A stretch of 64,000 nucleotides of DNA from Azospirillum oleiclasticum (GCF_013423485.1 NZ_JABFFR010000017.1:62001-126000), one strand, 5' to 3'. Shown: positions 26,569 through 35,198, counted from the first letter of the stretch. The notes: generated by a model from the letters alone, not told the origin. Translations and numbers: made by a program.

Positions 26569-26621
26569 GGGCATTCCCAACATGTTGTGGCGGCGGAAGC
26601 CTCCGCTCCCCGACGGCCGGA

Positions 26622-27554
26622 TCAGGCATCGTTCATCGACTCCAGCGCCGCCGACGCACGGGCCGCGTCGAACACCTCCGCCCTGCCGATGAGCACGAGG
26701 TGGGTGCCGGCGACCGGGCTTGCCACCGGCGACAGGCTGGCACGCCGTCCGACGAGCTGGAACAGGAAACCCTGCCCGGGACGGTCCCTGATGGAGAGGA
26801 AGCCCTTCGCCCGCGCGAGCTGCGGCGCCAGGGACTGGACCGTCGCTTGGAAACGCGGAAGGCACAGGGGCGTGGAGGACGACCAGACAAGCCGCAGGAA
26901 CCGGCCATCCGCGATGGGCGCACCGTCATCATGGGTGTGCGCCTCCGGATGCCGGACGTCGCGGTCCAGAAGCAGATCCGTCGGAACGCTGCCCTGATCG
27001 TCCGCGACGAGGACGAGGGTCTTGTGCATCGACGTCAGGATCGCCCGGATGGCCGCAAGGCCATCGGGACCGACGGCCGCGGTCTTCGCCAGGACGACGA
27101 TGTCGGCGGCGCGGACCTGCGCGGTCCACAGCGCGTCGGCCGGATCATGGTCCTCGGCATCGACGACCGTCACCACGGCGTCGAGCCGCACCACCCCGCA
27201 CAGGACCGGATCGAAGAGCGCCTCGATGATGCCGCCGGGATCGGAGACGCCGCTCGCCTCGATCACGATCGCGTCCGGAGCCGCCCGCACCGAAAGGATG
27301 GCGCGGAGCGTGCGCAGCAGGTCGCCCTGGAGGGAACAGCAGATGCACCCGTTCCTCAATCCGTAGACAGGTTGGCCGGTGGCCGAGAGGATGGCCTCGT
27401 CGATGTTGATGGTGCCGAAATCGTTGACCACGGCCGCCAGCGAGAGACCATGATCCGCGCGCAGGATGGCGTTGATCACCGTGGTCTTGCCCGCACCCAG
27501 CGCGCCGGTGACGAGCAGGACCGGCACCGGCGACGCATTCGGTTCCTCAGCCAT
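26622..27554 (-). CDS. CobW/COG0523 G3E-family GTPase (metal chaperone type)
   Basis: A 310-residue P-loop GTPase. Walker A is GALGAGKTT (residues 17-25). The metal-binding CxCC motif is GCICCS with Cys70, Cys72 and Cys73, and the EASGVSDP stretch is the family's switch/Walker B region. The C-terminal CobW domain (residues 210-300) is present. The ATG at 27554 overlaps the D-aminoacylase stop by 8 bases, so the two are translationally coupled. G3E GTPases deliver metals to target enzymes, and a metal-dependent amidohydrolase immediately upstream is an obvious candidate client. That pairing is inference. Confidence 0.85.
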   Translation of the reverse strand: MAEEPNASPVPVLLVTGALGAGKTTVINAILRADHGLSLAAVVNDFGTINIDEAILSATGQPVYGLRNGCICCSLQGDLLRTLRAILSVRAAPDAIVIEASGVSDPGGIIEALFDPVLCGVVRLDAVVTVVDAEDHDPADALWTAQVRAADIVVLAKTAAVGPDGLAAIRAILTSMHKTLVLVADDQGSVPTDLLLDRDVRHPEAHTHDDGAPIADGRFLRLVWSSSTPLCLPRFQATVQSLAPQLARAKGFLSIRDRPGQGFLFQLVGRRASLSPVASPVAGTHLVLIGRAEVFDAARASAALESMNDA

Positions 27555-29082
27555 CGCCCAATGCTCCGCGCCGCAGCGGCCGGCCCGGCCTCGCATCCGG
27601 GTCGAGCCGGCCGTCCAGGATAACCGGCGTTCCCCCGACCAGCACCGCCCGCATCCCGACGGCAGGGGCGGTCATGTCCGAAAAGCTCGCCCGGCCGGCG
27701 ACCGTCACGGGGTCGAAGACGATCACGTCGGCGTCGCACCCTTCCTGAAGGCGTGCCTTGCGCGACATCCGGGGCAGGCAGGCCTCGATCACCCGGCACG
27801 GCAGGATCGTGCCTTTGGCGACCGCCTCCATCAGCCCGATCTTTCCGAACGAGCGGTGATAGTCGCCGAGAAACTTGGTGAAGGTCGCCGCCGACCGGGG
27901 GTGGGAGGACAGCCGCTCCGGCAGCGGCCATTCCTCGCCGCGGTGGATGGAGCCATCCGGCTCCACCCACGGCATGGCGTCGGATGCGATCACGCCTCCG
28001 GGATAGAGGACGGAGAGATCGAGCAGGTCCCGGTGGCCCTCGTTCCGGTCGGGGTCGAGGAAGTGCCAGGCGACCAGCGCGGCGGGATCGGCCTCCCGGA
28101 CCGAAAGCAGCTCGTCGCGATTCCTCATATGATGCCGGTTGTGGATCAGTTCGATGCTGTCGTAGCCGGAACCGGTCCGGTCCGTGAAATCGGGCGCGGC
28201 GAAGAAGCCGGCGGCGATCACCGTGGACCCCGTGCCGTAGGGGTAGGCCTCCACCGTGATCGGCAATCCCCGCGCCTGCGCGTTCATCAGCAGCGCACGG
28301 CAGCGCTCGATGTCGTGAAGGGATGTGGAGTTGAGGTGGCAGACGTGCATGTGGGCGCCGGTCGCGGCTGCGTAGCCGATCAGCCGGATGTAGGCCTCCT
28401 CCGAGCTCTGCGGGTCCGTGTTCGACATGAAGGGGATGTGCGTGAAGGTCGGCGAGCCGGTCCTCGCGGCGATGCCGCAGAGCTCGGTCATCTCCTTCAC
28501 GCCGGCACCCGGGGCGTAGCCGTGCGGGATGCCGATCCCGATGCCCCCCTCCCGCAGCCCCCCTTCGACGATGGAGCGGATCTCCGCCAATTGCCGGGGC
28601 TTGGCGATGTCGGTCGACCAGCCACCCCGGTTGTCCGCGCCCTCGCCCATCATCTCCATGGGATGCCTGCGCGGATCCGGGGCGATGCCGGCCATCACCT
28701 GCTTGCGGGCGAAGATCCAACTCGCCGACGCGCCGTAGTTCAGGACGCGCCCCTGCTCCTCCTGCCGCCGATACCAGCCATCGACCGGCAGGACGCCGAC
28801 CTCGAGCTCGAGGCTGGTCGTCACACCGTCGAATGCCTGCATCCAGTCGGCCGCAACGGATTGGCCGTGCGCGTGGATGTCGACGAAACCGGGGCAGACC
28901 ACGAGCCCGGCCGCATCGATCTCCTGACCTCCTCCGACGTCGGGGATGGAGCCGATGCGCGTGATCGTGCCGGCGGTGATACCGACATCCACGACCTCGT
29001 CCCGCCCGGTTTCCGGGTCGAGCACCCGACCTCCTGTGATGACACGATCGAACCGGCGTTCCGACAAGGCTTCAGACTCCAC
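27547..29082 (-). CDS. N-acyl-D-amino-acid deacylase (D-aminoacylase, amidohydrolase)
   Basis: A 511-residue metal-dependent amidohydrolase. The metal site begins with CPGFVDIHAHG (His70, His72), further ligands are in MHVCHLN, and the late catalytic Asp is in VIASDAMPW, all as in D-aminoacylases. The C-terminal beta part has GCDADVIVFDP. It removes acyl groups from N-acyl-D-amino acids. The GTG at 29082 is the first start and has no clear ribosome-binding site, so the true start could be a few codons downstream. It lies 45 bases after the binding protein gene and overlaps the G3E GTPase gene. Together with the FAD enzyme the operon reads as uptake, deacylation and oxidation of D-amino-acid derivatives. 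Confidence 0.85.
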   Translation of the reverse strand: MESEALSERRFDRVITGGRVLDPETGRDEVVDVGITAGTITRIGSIPDVGGGQEIDAAGLVVCPGFVDIHAHGQSVAADWMQAFDGVTTSLELEVGVLPVDGWYRRQEEQGRVLNYGASASWIFARKQVMAGIAPDPRRHPMEMMGEGADNRGGWSTDIAKPRQLAEIRSIVEGGLREGGIGIGIPHGYAPGAGVKEMTELCGIAARTGSPTFTHIPFMSNTDPQSSEEAYIRLIGYAAATGAHMHVCHLNSTSLHDIERCRALLMNAQARGLPITVEAYPYGTGSTVIAAGFFAAPDFTDRTGSGYDSIELIHNRHHMRNRDELLSVREADPAALVAWHFLDPDRNEGHRDLLDLSVLYPGGVIASDAMPWVEPDGSIHRGEEWPLPERLSSHPRSAATFTKFLGDYHRSFGKIGLMEAVAKGTILPCRVIEACLPRMSRKARLQEGCDADVIVFDPVTVAGRASFSDMTAPAVGMRAVLVGGTPVILDGRLDPDARPGRPLRRGALGDG

Positions 29083-29127
29083 AAGGGAAGGCGATGACCG
29101 CCCGCGAGCACCGGGCGGCTCGACGAC

Positions 29128-30387
29128 CTACTTTCCGGCGGCGGTGACGAGCGGGCAGTCGCTTTCGCTCAGCGGACGATAGGCATCCTTGGCGGAGATC
29201 GTCTCGACGACCTTGTAGTAGGCCCAGGGCTTCTCCAGCTCCGTCGGCTCCTTCACCTGGACGAGGTAGAAGTCGTGGACGAGCTTGTTGTCCGCCCTCA
29301 GCGTCGCCCCGGGCGCGAAGAAATCGTCGACGGGGGTGGCGCGCATCCGGTCGAGCACACGGGCGGTGTCGTCGGACCCGATGGCGGCGACCGCCTTGAG
29401 ATAGTGGAAGACCGCCGAATAGACCGCCGCCTGGGGGGCGGTCGGCATGACGCCCCGCGCGTCGAAGAAGCGCTTTGCGAAGGCCCGGGTGGCGTCGTTC
29501 AGATCCCAGTACCAGGCCGTGACGGTCGTCAACCCCTTGGCGGTCTCCATGCCCATGCCGTGGACGTCCGTCAGGAACATGAGCTCCGCCACCGCCTTCT
29601 GCGGCCCGGCGCCCATGCCGAACTCGTTCCACTGCTTCATGGCCGTGACAAGCTGTTCGCCGGCGTTGGCGAAGGCGACGACCTTGGCCCCCGAGCTTTG
29701 CGCCTGCAGGAGGAAGGAGCCATAATCGGCGTTCCCAAGCGGGTGGAAGACCGTCCCCACCGACTTGCCGCCGACCTCGGCAAGCACGCGCTCGGACTCC
29801 GCCACCATGTTGCGTCCGAACGCGTAGTCGGCGGCGATGAAGAACCACGTCTTGAGCCCTTGCCCGACCAGCTTGCGGATCGACCCGGCCACGAGGTTGT
29901 AGTTGTCGTGCAGCCACGCCAGCCCGTTCGGGGAGCATTGCTTGCCTGTGATTTCCGTCGTGCCGACGGCGGAATAGACGACGATCTTGTTCATCTGGCG
30001 GGCGATCGACTGGATCCCGAGTGCGACCGCCGAGTTCCCGACGTCGGCCACCATGTCCACGCCGTCGGCCTCGTACCACCGGCGCACGATCTGCGTGCCG
30101 ATGTCCGCCTTGTTCTGGTGATCGGCGGAGAGAATCTCCACCTTGAGGGAGGCCAGCTTCTGGAAGTCTTCGACCGCGAGCCGCGCGGCCACGACGGAAC
30201 CCAGCCCCGCCAGGTCGGAGAGTGGCCCGGACTGGTCGTTGATCACGCCGATCCTGACCACCCCGCCGGAGATGTCCGCCGCCGAAGGGCCCGTGGACAG
30301 CGCCAGCAAGGACAGAGCACCGGCGGTCGCCGTGAGCACCCCGCGAAAAAGGCCCCGCCGGGACCGTGCAACGCGATCCTGCATCAT
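29128..30387 (-). CDS. ABC transporter substrate-binding protein, LivK-like, D-amino-acid operon
   Basis: A 419-residue periplasmic protein. The N-terminus has a twin-arginine stretch SRRGLFRG followed by a hydrophobic core and GPSAADI, so Tat export is possible. The mature part starts VVRIGVINDQSGPLSDLAG and keeps the type I LivK fold, with LAVEDFQKL and ADHQNKADIG. The ATG at 30387 follows CAGGAG by 9 bases. It is clearly a paralogue of the binding protein at 3781-5004, with matching SDLAG/SDIGG, HQNKADIG/AQNKPDIA and terminal CPLV. No permease is nearby. As first gene of the operon it probably brings in the D-aminoacylase substrate or a related compound. Confidence 0.87.
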   Translation of the reverse strand: MMQDRVARSRRGLFRGVLTATAGALSLLALSTGPSAADISGGVVRIGVINDQSGPLSDLAGLGSVVAARLAVEDFQKLASLKVEILSADHQNKADIGTQIVRRWYEADGVDMVADVGNSAVALGIQSIARQMNKIVVYSAVGTTEITGKQCSPNGLAWLHDNYNLVAGSIRKLVGQGLKTWFFIAADYAFGRNMVAESERVLAEVGGKSVGTVFHPLGNADYGSFLLQAQSSGAKVVAFANAGEQLVTAMKQWNEFGMGAGPQKAVAELMFLTDVHGMGMETAKGLTTVTAWYWDLNDATRAFAKRFFDARGVMPTAPQAAVYSAVFHYLKAVAAIGSDDTARVLDRMRATPVDDFFAPGATLRADNKLVHDFYLVQVKEPTELEKPWAYYKVVETISAKDAYRPLSESDCPLVTAAGK

Positions 30388-30556
30388 GTCGCTTTTCTCC
30401 TGATGAACCTTGTCGCGGCTTCTTTGCGCAGCGCCATCCGGCAGCACGATCACAGGGGATTGCCGAATTTTGACGGTGTTCCGCTGAATCAGGCTATCGC
30501 CGCGCGGACATGCGCAGCAATGGCGGATTTCCAACATTTTCTGCCATGGCCGACCG

Positions 30557-31510
30557 TCAGCCGCCGTCTTGCATGGCCCTGCGGGCGGCGCGACGCAGCG
30601 ACTGCGGGGGTTGGCCGAACGCCCGGACGAAGGCGCGGCGCATCCGTTCCGGATCCCGGAAGCCGGTCGCTTCGGCCACACGCTCGATCAATTCGCTGGA
30701 AGACTGCACCCGTTCGCGGGCGACTTCCAACCGCAGCCGTTCGATGGCCTTGGACGGGGTCGAGCCGGTCTCCGCGGTGAAGACCCGCGCGAAATGGCGC
30801 GGGCTGAGACCGGCGCGGTCGGCGAGGCAGTCGACCGTGAGGGGCTTGTCGAGATGCTCCCGCACCCAGGCGAGCAGCGGGCCGAAGCGCCCATTCGGCG
30901 TCTTCAGCTCCAGCAGGGAGGAGAACTGCGACTGGCCGCCGCTGCGGCGATGGTAAAGCACGAGCTGGCGCGACACGTCCTGTGCGACCGCGTCGCCATG
31001 GTCCTCGGCGACGATGGCAAGCGAGAGATCGATCCCCGCGGTGATTCCGGCCGACGTCCAGACATTGCCCTCGCGCAGGAAGATGCTGTCGGGATCCAGT
31101 TTGACCTTCGGGAAGCGCGACACGAAGTCCTGGGTGCGGCACCAGTGAGTGGTCGCCCTGCGGCCATCCAGCAGGCCCGCCGCGGCCAGGATGTACGCAC
31201 CGGAACACACGCTGGCGACGCGCACGCCGCGCCGGGCGAGCCGGCGCACGAACCCCACCGTCCTCCGGCAATCCACGGCGGCCTCGACGCCGAACCCGCC
31301 CGAGACGATCAGGGTGGTGATCGAGTCTCCCGAACGCAGGCCGGACGCCATCACCTCCACACCGGACGAGCTCCGCACAAGGCCGCCCTGCGTCGCGATC
31401 ATCCTGACCCTGGGTGCGGTCGGGACGAAGCGCTGCGTGATCTCGAAGACCGAGGCCGGTCCCGACGCGTCCAGCAACTGGAAGTCCGGGAAGACGAGGA
31501 TTCCGATCAT
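30557..31510 (-). CDS. GlxA-like regulator: DJ-1/PfpI domain plus AraC HTH
   Basis: A 317-residue regulator of the GATase1-like AraC subfamily. Residues 1-180 form a DJ-1/PfpI fold (IGILVFPDFQLLDASGPASV, then VASVCSGAYILAAAGLLDG with Cys at the elbow), and the last 100 residues are the AraC double HTH (VDCLADRAGLSPRHFARVF and ERVAEATGFRDPERMRRAF). The start is ATG 31510, one codon inside a GTG. It is divergent from a second DJ-1/PfpI gene and lies 169 bases upstream of the D-amino-acid operon on the same strand, so it could regulate either. The 30388-30556 gap probably carries the operon promoter. Confidence 0.87.
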   Translation of the reverse strand: MIGILVFPDFQLLDASGPASVFEITQRFVPTAPRVRMIATQGGLVRSSSGVEVMASGLRSGDSITTLIVSGGFGVEAAVDCRRTVGFVRRLARRGVRVASVCSGAYILAAAGLLDGRRATTHWCRTQDFVSRFPKVKLDPDSIFLREGNVWTSAGITAGIDLSLAIVAEDHGDAVAQDVSRQLVLYHRRSGGQSQFSSLLELKTPNGRFGPLLAWVREHLDKPLTVDCLADRAGLSPRHFARVFTAETGSTPSKAIERLRLEVARERVQSSSELIERVAEATGFRDPERMRRAFVRAFGQPPQSLRRAARRAMQDGG

Positions 31511-31605
31511 CACCCATGTCCGGAAATGAGGGAACTACGGCATTTCGGAGGAAAGCCCATCATGGCACGGTGTGGGCGTCAAGGTCGATACCCCGAGGCT
31601 CCAAG

Positions 31606-32295
31606 ATGCCAAATCAAGTGCAGATCGGCTTGCTCGTCTTCCCGCGCATCACGCAGCTGGACATGACCGGACCGCTCCAGGTGTTCTCGAGCATGCCCGA
31701 CACCCAGGTCCACCTCGTCTGGAAGAACCTCGAGCCGGTGTCCAGCGACACCGTCCTCACCATCACGCCGACGACGAGCTTCGCCGACTGTCCGCAGCTC
31801 GACGTCATCTGCGTCCCGGGCGGCTACGGGACGGACGACCTGCTGTGCGACGACGAGGTGCTGGACTTCCTGCGCCGCCAAGCGGAGGCGGCGAGCTACG
31901 TCACGTCGGTCTGCACCGGATCGATCGTGCTTGCTGCGGCCGGACTGCTGAAGGGCTATCGGGCGGCCACCCATTGGAGCGCGGTCGAGGCGCTTCCCAT
32001 CCTCGGCGCGACCATCTCCGGCGAGCGGGTCTGCATCGACCGGAACCGCATCACCGGGGGCGGCGTCACCGCTGGCATCGACCTCGGCCTGACGGTGGTC
32101 TCGCGGCTGGTGAACCGTCAGGCGGCGGAGGCGATCCAGTTGCGGTTGGAATACAACCCGGCGCCGCCCTTCAACGCAGGTTCCCCGCAGACGGCACCCG
32201 CCGAGGTTGTCGCCCTCCTGCAGGAACGGACGAAGGCGGCTCGCCAGGCGCGGCTCGAGGTCGTCCGGCGGGCGGCGGCCCGGATGCCCGCGTAG
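31606..32295 (+). CDS. DJ-1/PfpI family protein, isonitrile hydratase-like
   Basis: A 229-residue single-domain DJ-1/PfpI protein. The strand-turn-helix nucleophile elbow is SVCTGSIVLAAAGLL with Cys as the likely nucleophile, followed by RAATHWSA. ITGGGVTAGIDLGL is typical of the isocyanide (isonitrile) hydratase/ThuA-like branch. The ATG at 31606 has GAGG 7 bases upstream; the longer frame upstream lies in the divergent promoter. It shares this 95-base promoter region with the GlxA-like regulator, whose sensing domain is of the same fold. Isonitrile hydration is suggested by family only. Confidence 0.8.
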   Translation: MPNQVQIGLLVFPRITQLDMTGPLQVFSSMPDTQVHLVWKNLEPVSSDTVLTITPTTSFADCPQLDVICVPGGYGTDDLLCDDEVLDFLRRQAEAASYVTSVCTGSIVLAAAGLLKGYRAATHWSAVEALPILGATISGERVCIDRNRITGGGVTAGIDLGLTVVSRLVNRQAAEAIQLRLEYNPAPPFNAGSPQTAPAEVVALLQERTKAARQARLEVVRRAAARMPA

Positions 32296-32461
32296 GACGG
32301 GGGGCCGTCGCGCCCGTTCCTTTCCCTTGACGCGGACCCACGATTGAAGGAACCATGGGGCATGCAGACCCGCCGCACGAATCGCCTGCGAATTACCAGC
32401 CCGGCGCTCTGAGGAGCGCCGGACGCGGATTCGCTTAATTCGATGCGGTTGGGAGCGCGGC

Positions 32462-32593
32462 ATGCCGCCGTGGTACGGGTCCACCGGAACCCTTGATCCG
32501 GTCTTCGACACCACATCCCGTCGCCTTGGGACGACCGTGGGCATGGACGGGCGGCTGCCCGGCCCGGCGCGAATTATCGGCCCGGTCCGCTGA
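32462..32593 (+). CDS. Small ORF upstream of the threonine dehydratase-like gene (possible leader peptide)
   Basis: A 43-codon frame starting ATG at 32462 with GGAG 6 bases upstream. It begins MPPWYGSTGTLDPVFDTTS and has six threonines. Its TGA (32591-32593) lies in the loop of a strong hairpin, and the dehydratase gene starts 63 bases later. The spacing and threonine content recall amino-acid leader peptides. The Thr codons are not tandem, so attenuation is only a possibility. Confidence 0.25.
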   Translation: MPPWYGSTGTLDPVFDTTSRRLGTTVGMDGRLPGPARIIGPVR

Positions 32594-32602
32594 CGCGGGC
32601 CG
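32578..32602 (+). promoter_or_regulatory. Hairpin in the 5' leader of the dehydratase gene
   Basis: CGGCCCG (32578-32584) pairs perfectly with CGGGCCG (32596-32602) around an 11-base loop that contains the stop codon of the small upstream ORF. CTCTCTTC follows, which is only mildly T-rich. It could act as an attenuator or simply stabilise the leader. The rest of the 32296-32656 gap shows nothing recognisable. Confidence 0.35.
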
Positions 32603-32656
32603 GGCTCTCTTCGCTCCCCCTTCACGCCCTCCGCTCGCACCCGAGGAGTCCCAGCG

Positions 32657-33631
32657 ATGCCGTTCGCGCACGCCGACCTTCCACACCCCCGCACCGCGTC
32701 CACCACCACCCGCGTCGTCGAAGACCGTCTTCCCCACTGGCTCAAGCCGTCCGCCATCGACGACGCGGCGGAACGCCTGCGCGGGCACATCCTGCGCACG
32801 CCGATGCTGGCCGCCCACGAGCTTGGCCGCGACGTCTGGCTGAAGGCGGAGACCTTCCAGGCCACCGGCGCCTTCAAGGAACGCGGCGCGTTGAACCGGC
32901 TGCTGCGCCTCACCGGCGTCGAGCGCGCGCGCGGCGTGATCGCCATGTCCGCCGGCAACCACGCTGCCGGCTTGGCGCTGCACGCCCGCCGGCTGGGTGT
33001 GCGGGCGACCATCGTCATGCCCACCACCGCCCCGCTCTGCAAACGGGAGCGGACGGAGACGCTCGGCGCCGAGGTGATCCTCTCCGGCGCCAGCGTGGCG
33101 GAGGCCAGGGCGCACGCCCTGGAGCTGGCGGCCGAACGCCGCCTGACCTTCGTCCATCCCTATGACGATCCCGACGTCATCGCCGGCCAGGGCACGGTCG
33201 GGCTGGAGATCCTGGCGGACCGGCCTGACGTCGCAACGGTCGTCGTCCCGGTTGGCGGCGGGGGCCTGGTGGCCGGCGTGGCGGCCGCCGTGAAGGCGGC
33301 GAAGCCGTCGGTCACCGTGGTCGGAGTGCGGCTGGCGAATCGGCGCGGCGGGACGCTCGCCGATGGCATCGCCGTGGACGCGCTCGGCAAGCTGGCGCAG
33401 ACCGTCGTCGCCGATCTGGTCGACACCGTCGTGGAGGTCTCGGAGGCGGAGGTGGCCTTCGCCATGCGGACGCTGCATCGCGCTTGCGGGGTCGTGACCG
33501 AAGGGGCTGGTGCCGCGGCGGTCGCAGCCCTGCTCGCCGGAACGGTGGTCGCGCCGGGGTGCACCGTCGCCGTCCTGTCCGGCCGCAACGTTGACCCCGA
33601 GACGCTGACGCGCACGCTCGCCGCCGGCTGA
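32657..33631 (+). CDS. PLP-dependent threonine/serine dehydratase-like enzyme
   Basis: A 324-residue fold type II PLP enzyme. The Schiff-base lysine is Lys74 in TGAFKERGA, the SAGNHAAGLAL motif contacts the cofactor, and the phosphate-binding glycine loop is PVGGGGLVAG. There is no C-terminal ACT domain, so it belongs with catabolic threonine dehydratases, serine racemases and hydroxyaspartate dehydratases rather than with biosynthetic IlvA. The ATG has GAGGAG 8 bases before it. Its nearest neighbours are DJ-1 genes and mobile remnants, so context gives no substrate. A D-amino-acid link to the operon at 25-30 kb (for example serine racemase) is possible but unproven. Confidence 0.82.
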   Translation: MPFAHADLPHPRTASTTTRVVEDRLPHWLKPSAIDDAAERLRGHILRTPMLAAHELGRDVWLKAETFQATGAFKERGALNRLLRLTGVERARGVIAMSAGNHAAGLALHARRLGVRATIVMPTTAPLCKRERTETLGAEVILSGASVAEARAHALELAAERRLTFVHPYDDPDVIAGQGTVGLEILADRPDVATVVVPVGGGGLVAGVAAAVKAAKPSVTVVGVRLANRRGGTLADGIAVDALGKLAQTVVADLVDTVVEVSEAEVAFAMRTLHRACGVVTEGAGAAAVAALLAGTVVAPGCTVAVLSGRNVDPETLTRTLAAG

Positions 33632-33782
33632 CCACCCCGCCCCGGCCGACCACCGGGATCAGCGAGGGAACGACGACGAAGACGACGAGCAGCTTGGCGG
33701 GTTCCGTCGGTTTGGGGTTGGCGGTCTCGTCATGACGGTCGCCGGGCAGCTCGGTGAAGTGCCGGCGGCTTGATGGTCGCAC

Positions 33783-34063
33783 GTGCGCTGGAAGCTGTTC
33801 AACGAGCACGCCTCGACCGGCTCGCCGCTGGCCGCCGACGCGCTGAAACGGATGGGGGTGCTGTTCGACATCGAACGCGTACTGACACCGGCTGCCCGCT
33901 CGATGAGCGCCGCAGCGTTTGCCAGGCGAAGGCCTGGCCGATCCAGGACGAGCTCGCTGCGTTCCTCGACGCTAGGCTGGCGCGTATCCCCGGCAAGGGC
34001 GAGCTGGCCAAAGCCATCCGCTATGCGTGCTCCCACCGGGCGGCGCTGACGCGCCATGCCTGA
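33783..34063 (+). pseudogene. IS66-family transposase (TnpC) C-terminal remnant
   Basis: The piece reads RWKLFNEHASTGSPLAADAL and, after a frameshift around 33876-33890, continues DELAAFLDARLARIPGKGEL and AKAIRYACSHRAALTR, a clear IS66 TnpC pattern (LARIPGKGELAKAIRYA). The N-terminal two thirds, tnpA/tnpB and a terminal inverted repeat are missing. The 33632-33782 stretch before it holds nothing I can identify. Confidence 0.7.
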
Positions 34064-34140
34064 CGTCGCCCGCCTGAAGTTCACCCTCGACGGGGTGCGT
34101 CCGCGTGTCGTGTGGACTCTGGAGGTCCCGCTCAATGAGC
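34056..34140 (+). pseudogene. Fragment of a plasmid pRiA4b ORF3-like gene
   Basis: About 28 codons starting ATG at 34056, overlapping the end of the IS66 remnant: MPDVARLKFTLDGVRPRV, then WTLEVPL. This is the start of the pRiA4b ORF3-like family, often found next to IS66-type and plasmid genes. Homology stops at the junction with the trbB remnant, so the gene is truncated. Short match, moderate certainty. Confidence 0.45.
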
Positions 34141-34159
34141 GCCGCGGCCTCGCCGCTCG

Positions 34160-34530
34160 GCTGCGGCGTGCTGGCCGGGGATAACGTCATCGAAGTGATG
34201 CTCAACCCCAACGGCCGGCTGTGGGTCGAGTGCCTCGGCCAGCCCATGCGCGTGGTCGGCGCCATGGAAGCCGCGCAGGCGGAGAACCCCCTGATGGCTA
34301 CGGTCGCCGCCCCACTCTGCACAACCGTGGGCCGCGACAACCCGATCATGGAGAGCGAGCTTCCGCTCAACGGCTCGCGCTTTCAGGCCCTGCTGCCGCC
34401 GGTGGTCGGCGCCCCCACCTTCGCCATCCGCCTTCGCCATCCGCCTTCGCGCATTTCGACCTCGACGACTACGTCGACGCCGGCATCCTGCACCCCTCCT
34501 GGCGCGTCGCGCTCACCGAGGCCATAGCGG
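34160..34530 (+). pseudogene. trbB: trbB remnant (conjugal transfer ATPase, N-terminal part)
   Basis: The frame reads GDNVIEVMLNPNGRLWVE, then AMEAAQAENPL, TTVGRDNPIMESELPLNGSR and LLPPVVGAPTFAIR, which is the N-terminal region of TrbB/VirB11 ATPases. A 13-base tandem duplication at 34421-34446 follows, after which the homology continues in another frame as AHFDLDDYVDAGIL. The Walker A region and everything after it is lost. The fragment opens a series of broken trb genes in normal order. Confidence 0.75.
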
Positions 34531-34577
34531 CCCGGCCTGGGCAAACCTGCTTAGGCCGTGTCCCCTCTGGAGTGACC

Positions 34578-34890
34578 ATGCCCGTCATCGCCGCCCTGCC
34601 CGCCCGCGCGGCGTGCCGGCCCCTCCCCGGCTTGTCCATCCTGTTCGTCGCACTCCCCACCCCTCCCCCACCGCGCGCTCGCCGCCATCGGCGGCGGCGG
34701 GTTGCCCCGGAACACACCCCTGCAGACTTTCGCAACCTCCGTCTCCGGCCCGGTCGCCGCTGGCGGAATGTTGATCCGGGGCGGCGAGATCAACGCTTTC
34801 ATCCGCCGCTTTGTCATGCTGATCCTGGTCGTCGCGCTCCCGGCGTTCGCGGGCAACCTCCTTCCACCCTGTTCGGCGTCGGCGCCGTAA
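34578..34890 (+). pseudogene. trbC: trbC remnant (conjugal pilin, VirB2-like)
   Basis: LPRNTPLQTFATSVSGPVA, AGGMLIRGGEINAFIRRFVM and LILVVALPAFAGNLL match the mature part of TrbC pilins. Compared with the family, about 12 residues after SGPVA are missing. The putative start MPVIAALPARA at 34578 is in a different frame, so the signal peptide and mature part are separated by a shift. It lies between the trbB and trbD remnants as in an intact operon. Confidence 0.7.
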
Positions 34891-34909
34891 TCACGGCCGG
34901 AGCCCTGCC

Positions 34910-35190
34910 GTGACGGAGTTACGCCACACCCCGATCCCCCGCGCGCTGCACAGCCCCGACCTGCTGCTGAGCGGCGAAGGCACGCGGGTGATGGTCACCG
35001 CGCTTGCCGCTTGCGGGCTGGGGCTCACCAACCAGGACTTGGTGGCCGTGGGCGTGGCGCTGGCGGTGTGACTGGTGGCCATGGCCTTCCTGCGCGGTAT
35101 GCCCAAGACCGATCCGCAGCTGACCCGCGTCTAGCTGCGCCAGCTCCCTTCCGCCCCGCCTACCCGGTGCTCTCGCGCCCCCGGTGGCGA
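34910..35190 (+). pseudogene. trbD: trbD remnant with two in-frame stops
   Basis: From GTG 34910 the frame reads LRHTPIPRALHSPDLLLSGE, then VMVTALAACGLGL and VGVALAV, then TGA at 35069-35071, then LVAMAFLRGMPKTDPQLTRV, then TAG at 35132-35134 and LRQL. This follows TrbD over its whole length. The first stop falls where TrbD normally has an aromatic residue and the second replaces the Tyr of VYLR, so both look like point mutations. The gene cannot be functional. Confidence 0.75.
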
Positions 35191-35198
35191 ACCTGACA

